A stretch of DNA of 30,212 bases, taken from NCBI GenBank assembly GCA_002425935.1, contig DINE01000019.1:182-30393 (forward strand), given 5' to 3'. Of the stretch, positions 8,602 through 17,230 are shown one piece after another. The position numbers and the translations under genes were made by a program. The DNA is from Bacteroidales bacterium UBA5548 (GTDB lineage Bacteria > Bacteroidota > Bacteroidia > Bacteroidales > UBA932). Every line of letters begins with the position of its first letter. The first letter of the stretch is position 1. The notes beneath the pieces were generated by a model. That model was not told the DNA's origin. It was given only the letters and a program-made list of their open reading frames with translations, and searched no databases.

Positions 8602-10701
8602 ATGGCAGTTCTCGAGAAGATCCGCGTCAAAATGGGTGTCTTTATCACCGCAATCATCGGATTGGCACTTATTTCATTTATCGTAGACGCAGACACATTA
8701 CAATCGGCATTATCTGTTTTCTCTTCAAAATACGATGTGGGGGAGATGAATGGAAAATCAATATCTTATCAAGATTTTCAAAAAAGAGTTGACTACTTTA
8801 ACAGGATTAACCAGATAGTTTCAGGCTCTGCTTCAATCGACGAGCAGACATCTGATATGATTCTGAGAAGCGCATGGCAGGATCTGCTTAGCGACAATGT
8901 GATTATTCCTTTCATTGAGTCGGCAGGAGTAGCAGTAGGAGATGAGGAGATGTTTGACCTGAGTCAGGGCAAAAACATTTCACAGGTTCTTGCAAGAGAG
9001 CAGGCCTTTATCGGAGAGAACGGAACGTTTGACAGAAACCTTCTTGTTCAGTTTATCAAAGCTATTCCGATGGATGAGTCAGGTAACCTTGCTACATACT
9101 GGGATTACCTTGAGAAGAATATGATGGTAGATCAGCTGGTGTCAAAGTACATCACTCTTCTGGCAAAAAGTAATATTCAAAATCCGGTTGAACTCAGAAG
9201 AAGCATAGAGGACAACAACGTTACATCTGATGTGTCGTTTATTGTTCAGCCATATTCGTTTGCAGAGGATACAACAATAGTTGTTTCAAAGCAGGAGGTA
9301 AAAGACTACTACAACAAGCACAAGCATAACTTTGATCAACCTGCAAGCAGAGATCTTGAATATGTTGTTTTTGAAGTAGCTCCTTCTATGGAAGATATCA
9401 ACGCAGCAGAGGGCGACATCGAAAAACTCATGAACGAGTTCTCGACAACAGACAACCTCAGACTGTTTCTGGCACGCAACTCAGACAAACCGCTTGACAC
9501 ATACTACTACAAAGCAGGTGAACTTGCATCAAAATCTCCGGTTCTTGACAGCTTTGCATTCAAAGCTAAATACAGCGATGTTCTTCCGGTATTCCAGGAG
9601 GGTAACACATTCAAGGCAGCAAGAATCAACTCAATTAAACAACTCCCTGATTCGGTATTTGTTCAGCACATTCTTCTTCCTAACCAAGATAAAGCCCTTG
9701 CCAAGAAAGGAGCAGACAGTCTGATTGCCATATTAGAAAAAGGTGCTGACTTTACACAGGTGGCTGCAGAGAACTCACTGGATAAAAACCCTAACGCTAT
9801 TCCTGGTGAAATAGGATGGCTTACTCAAAGTGCAATGATACCTGGTTTTGACACATGCTTCGTTGCAACTCCGGGCAAACTGTTTACACACGAAACTCAG
9901 TATGGCCTCCACATTATTAAGGTTAAAGAGAGGACAAAACCAATCAACAAAGTTCAGCTTGCGGTTCTAGAAAAATCTGCAGTTGCAGGAAGAGAGACCT
10001 ATCAGGGATTCTATTCAAAAGCAAACGAACTGGCATCAAGATCGGAGGGTAAAATTGCCAAATTTAACGAGGTAGCCAAAGAGATGAATGTATTCCCAAT
10101 GCCTGCCTATAATATTGCTCAGGGAGCAAAAAGCATTGCAAACTACCCTAACACAAGAGAGATAACAAGATGGGCATACGACGCAAAGGTTGGTGATGTA
10201 TCTCAGATTATATCTGTTGACAACAAATACTTCTTTGTTGTTGCGCTAACCAAAGTTAGAGAGAAGGGCATTCCTGCTCTTGAAAGCATAGAGAAGGAGA
10301 TTGCTTCGGTAATAAGAAAAGACAAGGCCAACGAAAAGCTCGTTGCATCGGTTAAAGAGAAGACAGCAGGCCTTACATCACTGGATGCAATTGCAGAGGC
10401 ATTAGGAACAACTGTAAGCAAACAGACAGGTGTATCATTCGGCGCTCCGGGATCGCAGCAATTTGACCCTAAATTCATAGGATTTGTTGCCGGTGCAACC
10501 CCTAACACCCTTGTTGGTCCTGTAGCCGGTAATATCGGAGCCTACATCTTTACAGTTGATTCACGCGAGACCGGTGCATTCTTCACAGAAGACGATGCAA
10601 AGGCAAGAACAAATCAGGTGTTCGGATACCAGGTTCAAATGATCCCTACAATTCTTGAAAAGGCAGCAAAAGTAGTTGACAACAGAGCAAAATACTTTTA
10701 G
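8602..10701 (+). CDS. Membrane-anchored peptidyl-prolyl isomerase (PpiD/SurA type)
   Basis: A periplasmic chaperone and prolyl isomerase for folding of exported and outer-membrane proteins. Residues 1-30 carry a basic segment (LEKIRVKMG) and one transmembrane anchor (FITAIIGLALISFIV), as in PpiD. A SurA_N-like helical region follows to about residue 200 (DLLSDNVIIPFIESAGV), then a parvulin/rotamase domain at about 352-447 (FVQHILLPNQ, ADFTQVAAENSLD, GEIGWLTQSAMIPGFD, TQYGLHIIKVKER), and a second, degenerate PPIase-like module in the C-terminal half. The length of 699 residues fits Bacteroidota PpiD-like proteins. It is likely a single-gene transcription unit, with its own promoter and a terminator 40 bases after the stop. 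Confidence 0.9.
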   Translation: MAVLEKIRVKMGVFITAIIGLALISFIVDADTLQSALSVFSSKYDVGEMNGKSISYQDFQKRVDYFNRINQIVSGSASIDEQTSDMILRSAWQDLLSDNVIIPFIESAGVAVGDEEMFDLSQGKNISQVLAREQAFIGENGTFDRNLLVQFIKAIPMDESGNLATYWDYLEKNMMVDQLVSKYITLLAKSNIQNPVELRRSIEDNNVTSDVSFIVQPYSFAEDTTIVVSKQEVKDYYNKHKHNFDQPASRDLEYVVFEVAPSMEDINAAEGDIEKLMNEFSTTDNLRLFLARNSDKPLDTYYYKAGELASKSPVLDSFAFKAKYSDVLPVFQEGNTFKAARINSIKQLPDSVFVQHILLPNQDKALAKKGADSLIAILEKGADFTQVAAENSLDKNPNAIPGEIGWLTQSAMIPGFDTCFVATPGKLFTHETQYGLHIIKVKERTKPINKVQLAVLEKSAVAGRETYQGFYSKANELASRSEGKIAKFNEVAKEMNVFPMPAYNIAQGAKSIANYPNTREITRWAYDAKVGDVSQIISVDNKYFFVVALTKVREKGIPALESIEKEIASVIRKDKANEKLVASVKEKTAGLTSLDAIAEALGTTVSKQTGVSFGAPGSQQFDPKFIGFVAGATPNTLVGPVAGNIGAYIFTVDSRETGAFFTEDDAKARTNQVFGYQVQMIPTILEKAAKVVDNRAKYF

Positions 10702-10740
10702 ACCAACACAGCCCATTTAATTTAACCGCTGATACCAAAG

Positions 10741-10769
10741 AAAAATGACCTCCACGGAGGTCATTTTTT
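10741..10769. terminator. Intrinsic, probably bidirectional terminator
   Basis: Arms 10741-10753 and 10756-10768 form a perfect inverted repeat (AAAAATGACCTCC and its complement) with a tight loop, giving a GC stem flanked by A and T runs. It lies between the convergent PpiD-like gene and the minus-strand lipoprotein gene, so it can stop transcription from both sides. Confidence 0.9.
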
Positions 10770-10812
10770 ATTTGTGTGCAGTGATTAATCCCAAAGATGG
10801 AGGAAGAAGATT

Positions 10813-11181
10813 TTACTCTTCGTAAAGGGAGTTTCTGAAAACTTCCGGAATATCTGAATCTCTCCTCTCTTTACTGATTACTTTTTTGAGAATATATTTT
10901 ACTGGTGGTTGGTCGATATATTGCTCTGTGGCTTTCACGGTAACTTTTATCATATACTCATATCCGCGTTCGTAAACGAAACCTTCAATGTCGCGGGAGA
11001 GCAGTGCCCAATTGTCGTTCTGGTACTTTTTGCTCAGAAACCATACACCTGCATTCATCTCGTCCTGAAGCGGGCTTTGAAACCTTTCCGAAGCGATGGT
11101 TATTATTAAACTATTTTCATCTTTTGAACAACCTGATAAGGTTAGGCACAGTAGCACAAAAAGGGTTGTGATGTTTCTCAT
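10813..11181 (-). CDS. Small lipoprotein, DUF4377-like
   Basis: The 122-residue protein has a lipoprotein signal peptide (TLFVLLCLTLSGC, Cys18). The body resembles the DUF4377 family from memory: GFVYERGYEYMIKVTVKAT followed by QPPVKYILKKVISKE. Members are often fused to META/heat-inducible domains, but here the domain stands alone. It should be tethered to the outer membrane or periplasmic face. Biochemical role is unknown. It is monocistronic: a -7 element lies 20 bases upstream of the ATG and the bidirectional terminator 44 bases downstream of the stop. Confidence 0.75.
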   Translation of the reverse strand: MRNITTLFVLLCLTLSGCSKDENSLIITIASERFQSPLQDEMNAGVWFLSKKYQNDNWALLSRDIEGFVYERGYEYMIKVTVKATEQYIDQPPVKYILKKVISKERRDSDIPEVFRNSLYEE

Positions 11182-11200
11182 AATTAGATTTTTAATTTTG

Positions 11201-11208
11201 CAAATATA
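11201..11208 (-). promoter_or_regulatory. -7 promoter element of the DUF4377-like lipoprotein gene
   Basis: On the minus strand this reads TATATTTG, a match to TAnnTTTG, 19 bases before the ATG at 11181. It lies in the divergent spacer 11182-11376, where no gene is visible; the plus-strand promoter for the next gene is less clear (a TAATTTGG near 11342 is the only candidate). Confidence 0.55.
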
Positions 11209-11376
11209 ACCAATAAGTACACAATATCAATACGATAGTGTAAATCATCTGTGCAATAATTTAGATTGGATGGACAATAGTGTATAATAGTCGTGGAAAT
11301 ATTTTTTTTACTTGAATTTAGCGTTATGTAAAAATATTTTGTAATTTGGCTTCGGGGTCTGTTTAACATTAATTCT

Positions 11377-12594
11377 ATGAATAGGATACTGCTTTCAATA
11401 CTGGCATTGATTACTGCCATTACTGTCACCTCCTGCCGAGGCGGGGAACAAGAAGTGGCAGATCTTAGGGTGATTAATGTAGAGGAGGGGGTTGGAAAAG
11501 GTCGTCTGATGAATCTTTCTGAGGTTGCAGAATCTATAGAGTATATTCCGATAGAGACAAACAGTGAATTAAAACTTGGGAAGATATTTTATGACCGTAT
11601 CTTTTATGAAAACGGGATTTTCTACCTTATGGAGAGAAATCAGTCAACAATTCTCTTTGACAAGCAGGGCAGGTATTTAAATAAGATAAGTAAACCCGGC
11701 AGAGGCCCTCGTGATGTTGCCATGTCGCTAGATGTAGATGTAGACCTTAGCACCGGCAACATTGTGTTAATGGAAAAGCAGAGAATTTTAGAGTACTCCA
11801 CTTCAGGCGAATTGGTTAAAACACTCCGCTTCCGGGATAATCCAATGCTTGCCAATTTACATTTAAACAGGTTTAAAAAAATTGGACAGAACTATTTTCT
11901 GCTGATGATTGTGAATCAGAATATGAAATATTCACTTGTAATTCAAGATACTGTTAATGAAATAGTCTCAAAGATTTTGTATCCAGAAGAGGATTACGAA
12001 ATCTTCTGGGGTAAGCCCCCTCATGTTACCCAGCCTAACTTTTTTAAATATAAAGAGAGCGTAAGGTTAATCAACGGTTACAGTAACTGCATACTTAGCA
12101 TAGATAAAGATCATAATATTGACACTGCCTATTTTTTGAATTTCGGCCGTTTCAGGGCTGATATTACCAATCCGAAGCACCTCTCATTTAAGGAGCCGTG
12201 GTTGTGGACCAGATTTGAAATATTTGAAAGTGACAGCTATCTGTTCATGAAATACCATTTAGGCTCCCTTTCTGTGAATCCGGCAAAAATGGTTGGGAGA
12301 CGAGGGCCGTACGATTATCTGCATGAGTGCTCTGTTTTTGACAAGAGAAGCGGCAAGTTTCAATTTATAGATCAGCCGGAGATAAATTACCTGGGCTTTG
12401 TAGAGGACTTTGAGGGCGGGCCGCCTGTATGGCCAAAATATGTAAGCTCAGACGGATATCTGATAACCTACATGTATGCCCGCGACTTTAAATCTTATGT
12501 GCTGACTCATAAGGTATCCGATAGGTACAAACAGATGGCCGACTCTCTAAACGATAACGATAATCCTGTTATTGTGCGCGTTAAGCTAAAATAG
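11377..12594 (+). CDS. 6-bladed beta-propeller lipoprotein
   Basis: The 405-residue protein begins with a lipoprotein signal peptide (ALITAITVTSC, lipobox Cys20). It then shows the pattern of Bacteroidota 6-bladed beta-propeller lipoproteins (BF3164/TolB-like): an N-terminal IEYIPIETNSELKLGKI strand, repeated segments such as ILFDKQGRYLNKISKPGRGP and ILEYSTSGELVKTLRF, and a C-terminal DGYLITYMYARDF blade. Exposed on the cell surface or in the periplasm; function is unknown for most family members. It converges with the hydrogenase end of the long minus-strand operon, with a 41-base spacer and no obvious terminator hairpin. A second member of the family lies at 26330-27478. Confidence 0.8.
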   Translation: MNRILLSILALITAITVTSCRGGEQEVADLRVINVEEGVGKGRLMNLSEVAESIEYIPIETNSELKLGKIFYDRIFYENGIFYLMERNQSTILFDKQGRYLNKISKPGRGPRDVAMSLDVDVDLSTGNIVLMEKQRILEYSTSGELVKTLRFRDNPMLANLHLNRFKKIGQNYFLLMIVNQNMKYSLVIQDTVNEIVSKILYPEEDYEIFWGKPPHVTQPNFFKYKESVRLINGYSNCILSIDKDHNIDTAYFLNFGRFRADITNPKHLSFKEPWLWTRFEIFESDSYLFMKYHLGSLSVNPAKMVGRRGPYDYLHECSVFDKRSGKFQFIDQPEINYLGFVEDFEGGPPVWPKYVSSDGYLITYMYARDFKSYVLTHKVSDRYKQMADSLNDNDNPVIVRVKLK

Positions 12595-12635
12595 AGGCTA
12601 AAGTATCTGCAAGAAATTTAAGAGCCGGCGAGAGA

Positions 12636-14048
12636 TTATAGTGCCTGCTTAAGATTTTTTCTGGCAAGTGAAAGTGGTGCCAGGGTAGAAGGCCCGTTGA
12701 TACATCCTCCCGGGCACGCCATTACCTCAACAAACTGCGCCTGTGGCTTTTTAATCATACTTTTTAGTATTGCAATATTCTGTTTGTTAAGGCCATCAAT
12801 ACAAATTGACGAATATCTCTCACCTGTGGCAGCTGCAACAGCCTCCTTTACGCCTCCTGCCTGGGCAAAACCTCTGCCCAGATTTGTAATCTGAGAGTCA
12901 AGAGGTGCCTCTTCACACTCACGAACATCAACCTTGTATGCAGCCAGAAAAGCGCCGACCTCTTCGAAGCTCATTACATAATCTACCTCAGGAGCAGAGT
13001 CTGCTTCGTGCCGTTTTGCCAGGCACGGGCCAACAAACACAACCTGCGCATCAGGATTTTCCTCTTTTACGCGGCGGGCTGTATATACCATTGGGCTTCT
13101 GGTATGAGAAACATAGGGTTTAAAAGCTGGTGCGTGCTTCTCTACCCATTCGATATAGGCAGGGCAGCATGATGATGTCATAAACGGATCTCCATGATTT
13201 ATGCGTTCGACAAGCTCTTCGGATTCGTATCGGGCAGTGTCCTCAGCTCCCAAAGCAACCTCTACAACCTCGTCAAACCCGATCCGTTTCATAGCTGTAA
13301 TAATTTGACCTGGTGTTGCATCAAACTGTCCGAATATGGCTGGTGCTACAATGGCCACTATATGTACTCCCGGGCGTGATGCCATCTTGTGGATATCAAC
13401 AATTTTTGACCTCTCCATGATTGCTCCGTAGGGGCAGGCCTGCATACAACGGCCGCAATAGATACACTTATCTTTGTCGATATTTTCGGTGCCATCGGCG
13501 TTTTTTTTGATAGCCTTTACCGGGCAGGAGTCTTCACATGGTACCGGGGTGTAAATTATTGCATGATAGGGGCACACCTTCTGGCAAATTCCGCAGCTCA
13601 CGCAATCTTCCTGAGTAATTATTGCTTTTCCCTGTTTGAACGAGACAGCTCCTTTGGGGCAGTTCATCAGGCACGGACGACCTTCGCACCCCCGGCACAT
13701 ATTGGTAATAAAATACTGAGATTGCATACAGGCGCTGCAAGCTTCATGAACAACCGAGAGGATTGACTCCTTTACATTTTTATTGTCGAGCGAGCGTTGT
13801 GCGTATGATTCAAGGGAGATAAGATCTATATCTTCGTCTTTGATATCAAAACCGAGTATCGAGATTATTTTGTGTTTTATAATGTAGCGGTCTTTATGTA
13901 CGCAGCAGTCAATATTGCGTTTTTCTCTTGGTCGCATCTCAACCGGAATTCTCTTTATCTCTTCGACCAGTTTCTCACGGATAAGGACTTTGACAAGACG
14001 TATAAGCAGTTCACGCTTTGCCAGCATCGCATAGTTATCATATAGCAT
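12636..14048 (-). CDS. Monomeric [FeFe]-hydrogenase-type H-cluster protein (probably group B)
   Basis: The 470-residue protein has an unusual helical N-terminus (1-100), then Cys-rich ferredoxin modules (C118-x2-C-x4-C-x3-C, CVSCGICQKVCP at 149-160, CIYCGRCMQACP at 195-206), then the large catalytic domain. H-cluster loops are L1 TSSCCPAY (Cys294, Cys295), L2 GPCLAKRHE (Cys342) and L3 MACPGGCINGP (Cys445, Cys449). The proton-relay Cys position (Cys294) is kept, unlike in the HydS gene upstream, but the usual Met of MPCxxK is Gly. The motifs look like group B enzymes common in Bacteroides, thought to make H2 from reduced ferredoxin; the exact class needs a tree. It is the last gene of the abfD operon and overlaps the preceding ferredoxin gene by 11 bases. 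No HydEFG maturases are in the window. Confidence 0.85.
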   Translation of the reverse strand: MLYDNYAMLAKRELLIRLVKVLIREKLVEEIKRIPVEMRPREKRNIDCCVHKDRYIIKHKIISILGFDIKDEDIDLISLESYAQRSLDNKNVKESILSVVHEACSACMQSQYFITNMCRGCEGRPCLMNCPKGAVSFKQGKAIITQEDCVSCGICQKVCPYHAIIYTPVPCEDSCPVKAIKKNADGTENIDKDKCIYCGRCMQACPYGAIMERSKIVDIHKMASRPGVHIVAIVAPAIFGQFDATPGQIITAMKRIGFDEVVEVALGAEDTARYESEELVERINHGDPFMTSSCCPAYIEWVEKHAPAFKPYVSHTRSPMVYTARRVKEENPDAQVVFVGPCLAKRHEADSAPEVDYVMSFEEVGAFLAAYKVDVRECEEAPLDSQITNLGRGFAQAGGVKEAVAAATGERYSSICIDGLNKQNIAILKSMIKKPQAQFVEVMACPGGCINGPSTLAPLSLARKNLKQAL

Positions 14049-14292
14049 GGTTAAGGCTCTCTTTTAAAATTTGCACTAAATTTGATTTTGTCACTCCCGA
14101 AATTGTCTTCCCGTCTATCTGAATATAGGGTGGTTCTCCCACATCTGAACACATTCCCATACATGGTGAATAGCTCACCGAAAAGTGCTTCATAATATCT
14201 TGAGGCATAAGTTCAAGCATGGCCCTGAGTTCGGCTCCTCCCATGACGTAGCACATTGTGCCCGTGCATATTTTTAAACTTATCTTTTTCAT
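14038..14292 (-). CDS. Thioredoxin-like [2Fe-2S] ferredoxin
   Basis: The 84-residue protein has the thioredoxin-like ferredoxin (NuoE C-terminal / HydC-like) pattern: ICTGTMC with Cys9 and Cys14, and SPCMGMC with Cys44 and Cys48, the four ligands of a [2Fe-2S] cluster, followed by a short beta-beta-alpha end (PYIQIDGKTISGVTKSNL). It likely passes electrons to or from the H-cluster protein whose start it overlaps by 11 bases. It is a paralogue of the gene at 17224-17469, so each H-cluster protein in the operon has its own small ferredoxin immediately upstream. Confidence 0.88.
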   Translation of the reverse strand: MKKISLKICTGTMCYVMGGAELRAMLELMPQDIMKHFSVSYSPCMGMCSDVGEPPYIQIDGKTISGVTKSNLVQILKESLNHAI

Positions 14293-14322
14293 TCCTGTCT
14301 CTTTTGTTGTGTGAATGGTGTA

Positions 14323-15507
14323 TCAGATATAATTAATGTCAACATCTTTCAGCCATTTGCTTTCAAGCAGTGATTTAATCTTTTTAACTACGTTTCGCCG
14401 TATCTCCAGCTCTATGGGCAGTGTTGGGTCCTGATGTGCTATATTTATGCGTGTTCCAACCAGAAATGTGATTTTATCACTATCTGCGAGTAATCTCAGC
14501 AACTTTTCGGCAGGACCGTCTTTATTCTTTGATTCGTACTCCTCTTCTGAGAGTATCCTTTCAACTTTACTAAGAGTTAGTATTCCCTCGGTAATAAGAT
14601 CTATGCCGTCCATATTAGATACCGGGGGAAGTTCTCTGTCTGACGGACCAATGTCGGTAGTGATGGATCGGCCTGTCTCTCTTGATATTATCTGGGCTGT
14701 AGTCCCTCCGCATACAATTTTTTTACCTTGAAAATTGCTTATAAAATTGCTAAGATAGTTATCGTTCTTTTCGTCGTACGGAGGTCCGGTGCAAACCAGG
14801 AGATTGCGAGGCTTACGCATATAAATAACGCAGCAGCTTGTGTCGTCTTTCAGTACCGAACCGTCGTTCTGCTCAGCTTTAATTACTATTCTTCTTGACA
14901 GATCTTTGGCAGAAATATCGGGACTTTTACTCACAATCATTGAGATATACTCCTTGGCCCCGTCTTCCCACCCGAATGGCATGTTGCGATTACCCATTCC
15001 GGACTGGCTTACACCATCGCTGAAAAAGATGATCCTGTCCTCTTTCTGCATACGGAACTCAGATATAAGCAGATGAGTATTGTCAAGATCTTCCCGTTCG
15101 ACCGGAATTTTAGTTTTGGGAACATTTATAAACTCTGCATTACGGAGCAGATAAAACGATGGGGTTTCATATTCGGCAATCCTTACATTACCAAAACAGT
15201 CAATTTCACACAGACAAAATGTAGAGTAGCTGATCTTACGGATAACATCCTGAGGAAGAGTCTTAAGAACCGATGATGCCGAATCCATGATATCTTCGTT
15301 CATAAGGGAGAAGTTGAGCAGCATAGATGATGTAATCGTCGAGAGAACGCTCGCCTTAATACCGCTGCCAAGCCCGTCGGACAGTACGCTTATAACGCGA
15401 CCCTCCTCCTTGAACTTGTGAGACATAAAGCTGTCTCCGCAGACAATATGGCCGGCCTTGTTTTTCTGACAACAATCTACCTCTATGAAATCTCCGTTAA
15501 CCCGCAT
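14323..15507 (-). CDS. SpoIIE-family PP2C-type protein phosphatase
   Basis: The 394-residue protein has a SpoIIE/PP2C catalytic domain in residues 1-230: acidic metal-binding motifs VLSDGLGSG (Asp44), FFSDGVSQSG (Asp164) and KDDTSCCVIYM (Asp221/222). The tail, 231-394, starts RNLLVCTGPPYDEKND, contains KKIVCGGTTAQI and is not a domain I can name. Such phosphatase genes are known neighbours of PAS-containing sensory (group C) hydrogenases, and the assumed role is to relay the redox or H2 signal by dephosphorylating a Ser/Thr target. No partner kinase or anti-sigma gene is visible here. It overlaps the HydS gene by 11 bases, so it is made together with the sensor. Confidence 0.87.
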   Translation of the reverse strand: MRVNGDFIEVDCCQKNKAGHIVCGDSFMSHKFKEEGRVISVLSDGLGSGIKASVLSTITSSMLLNFSLMNEDIMDSASSVLKTLPQDVIRKISYSTFCLCEIDCFGNVRIAEYETPSFYLLRNAEFINVPKTKIPVEREDLDNTHLLISEFRMQKEDRIIFFSDGVSQSGMGNRNMPFGWEDGAKEYISMIVSKSPDISAKDLSRRIVIKAEQNDGSVLKDDTSCCVIYMRKPRNLLVCTGPPYDEKNDNYLSNFISNFQGKKIVCGGTTAQIISRETGRSITTDIGPSDRELPPVSNMDGIDLITEGILTLSKVERILSEEEYESKNKDGPAEKLLRLLADSDKITFLVGTRINIAHQDPTLPIELEIRRNVVKKIKSLLESKWLKDVDINYI

Positions 15508-17230
15508 GGTGTCTCTCTTTGTTTTCTGCCTCCTTCTGGTCGTATGCCTCTATTATCGAACGAAGTGTAGAGTCTGTGTAGGCGGCATTTTCGCCCAGCA
15601 ATCCGGCCACCTTTTGTACTGTGCTCATATGGTTGCGGATAACTTCGCGCGCTCTCTCCAGAATCCACTCCTTTTTTACGCTGGGTTCATTCAGGCTCTG
15701 CAGTAAACCAAACACCTGTCTGTTTGGCTGAAGGTTGTAAATTGACAAAAGCCATGTTTTGTCTTTATCATTTATGCGTCTCTCTTTAAGCTCTTCACCT
15801 GTGGCAAATGCTGTGCGGAAAAACGGTTCAAACGAGCAAACCCTGCCTAATGCTGCACCGCTCATGCCGGGCATCAGATCATAAACAGAGAGGATATCCT
15901 CTCCCATATACGAGGCAAAGGTTCTGTTCATGTCAACAACCTTTAGGTCGGAGTTTACAAGTACGACCCCTGCAGGTATCTTCTGAAGCAACACTGTGGC
16001 TTTATCGTGTGCAATTTTACGCATGTACGATGCGCACATGTTGTCCTCTGCTCTCCGGTCCAGCATTGCAACCGCAAAGTCGCGGCAAGTGTCATAACCG
16101 CAACTGCTGCAGTTTAGCTCATCTTCGTCAGTTGTCTTGCCTACTGTTGCAAGAGCTGCTTTAATCTCAATCTCGGTATAACTCTGGGTGTTTTTCTGAC
16201 AGTCGCTGCTGAACGTTATTGCTAAATCAAGGTGTGAGAACTCTTTATGAGGCTCTCCTGTTTCGCATCTGTCAATTATATCATAACGTTTTCTTGCAAT
16301 AGAACCTGAATTGAGCTTGGCGGGGCCGTTAACGCACCCGCCGCTGCATGCAAGCAACTCCAGAAACATTGGGTCTGAACCCTCATCCGGGTTCAACTCA
16401 TTAAGCACACTCTTTACAACATCAATCCCCGAGAAGGACATGTAGTGTACAGGTTTCTGCAGAGTGTGCATCCCTTTTAACATACCTCCCTCTATGGGAT
16501 AGGCGGCTCCAATACGTGAACTGTATGGAATAAATGTCTCTCCGGCACTATCTGCAACCTCTCTTAGTGGCAGCTCTCCCTCAGATTCCAGCCATTCGCT
16601 AAGATCTTTGAATGTAATGGCAACATCAACAAGCTGGTTAAAGTTGTCTGATTCGGTTTTTTTGCTGATACAGGGTCCCGCAAAGACTATTTTTATATCA
16701 TCGCCGTACATCTCACGCAGCATCATTGCATGGGCAAGCATAGGCGATACAATCGGAGTAATATTGCCAACCAGGGCGGGCGCATATTTCCGGATATAGT
16801 CCACAATCACCGGACAAGCCGATGATATGTGAATCTTCTCCGGTGACTCTCCGATATAGTGTTCGGTTTTTGACGTCACCACCTCTGCTCCCAGTGCAGT
16901 TTCGGAAACCCCTGCAAAACCGAGTCTTTTGATAGCTGCAATAAGACCCGAAACCGGAATGTTGCCGAATTCACTAACATAAGACGGAGCCAGTGACATA
17001 TATACCTTTCCCGAATGTCTGCTTAGAGTGTACTTCGCCCTTGTTAAACCGTCACGCACCTTTTTTGCGCCGGTTGGGCAGATCTGAGTACAGTGGCCGC
17101 AGTAAATGCAGCGCTCCTTAATGATTGAGGCCTTGTTACCCTCTACCATAATGGCCTTTACAGGACACTCTCTGATACACTTGTAACAATCCTGACAATT
17201 CTCGGGTTCGGTATATATCGGTCTTAGCAT
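15497..17230 (-). CDS. hydS: Sensory [FeFe] hydrogenase with PAS domain (HydS, group C)
   Basis: Putative redox/H2 sensor. Domain order over 577 residues: two [4Fe-4S] ferredoxin motifs (CQDCYKCIRECP 12-23, CIYCGHCTQICP 41-52), H-cluster domain to about 320, an additional four-Cys Fe-S motif (Cys374, 377, 382, 399), then a PAS domain from about 415 (AGVVLVNSDLKVVDMNRTF) and a helical tail. H-cluster loops are L1 SSACP (Cys139), L2 GPCISKKTE (Cys187) and L3 LACSGGCVNGP (Cys295, Cys299). The proton-relay Cys of canonical TSCCP is Ala138, and the L2 Met is Gly; both changes are typical of slow, sensory HydS proteins and not of high-turnover enzymes. It overlaps its ferredoxin (7 bases) and the phosphatase gene (11 bases), forming a sensor-output cassette. 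Confidence 0.9.
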   Translation of the reverse strand: MLRPIYTEPENCQDCYKCIRECPVKAIMVEGNKASIIKERCIYCGHCTQICPTGAKKVRDGLTRAKYTLSRHSGKVYMSLAPSYVSEFGNIPVSGLIAAIKRLGFAGVSETALGAEVVTSKTEHYIGESPEKIHISSACPVIVDYIRKYAPALVGNITPIVSPMLAHAMMLREMYGDDIKIVFAGPCISKKTESDNFNQLVDVAITFKDLSEWLESEGELPLREVADSAGETFIPYSSRIGAAYPIEGGMLKGMHTLQKPVHYMSFSGIDVVKSVLNELNPDEGSDPMFLELLACSGGCVNGPAKLNSGSIARKRYDIIDRCETGEPHKEFSHLDLAITFSSDCQKNTQSYTEIEIKAALATVGKTTDEDELNCSSCGYDTCRDFAVAMLDRRAEDNMCASYMRKIAHDKATVLLQKIPAGVVLVNSDLKVVDMNRTFASYMGEDILSVYDLMPGMSGAALGRVCSFEPFFRTAFATGEELKERRINDKDKTWLLSIYNLQPNRQVFGLLQSLNEPSVKKEWILERAREVIRNHMSTVQKVAGLLGENAAYTDSTLRSIIEAYDQKEAENKERHHAG

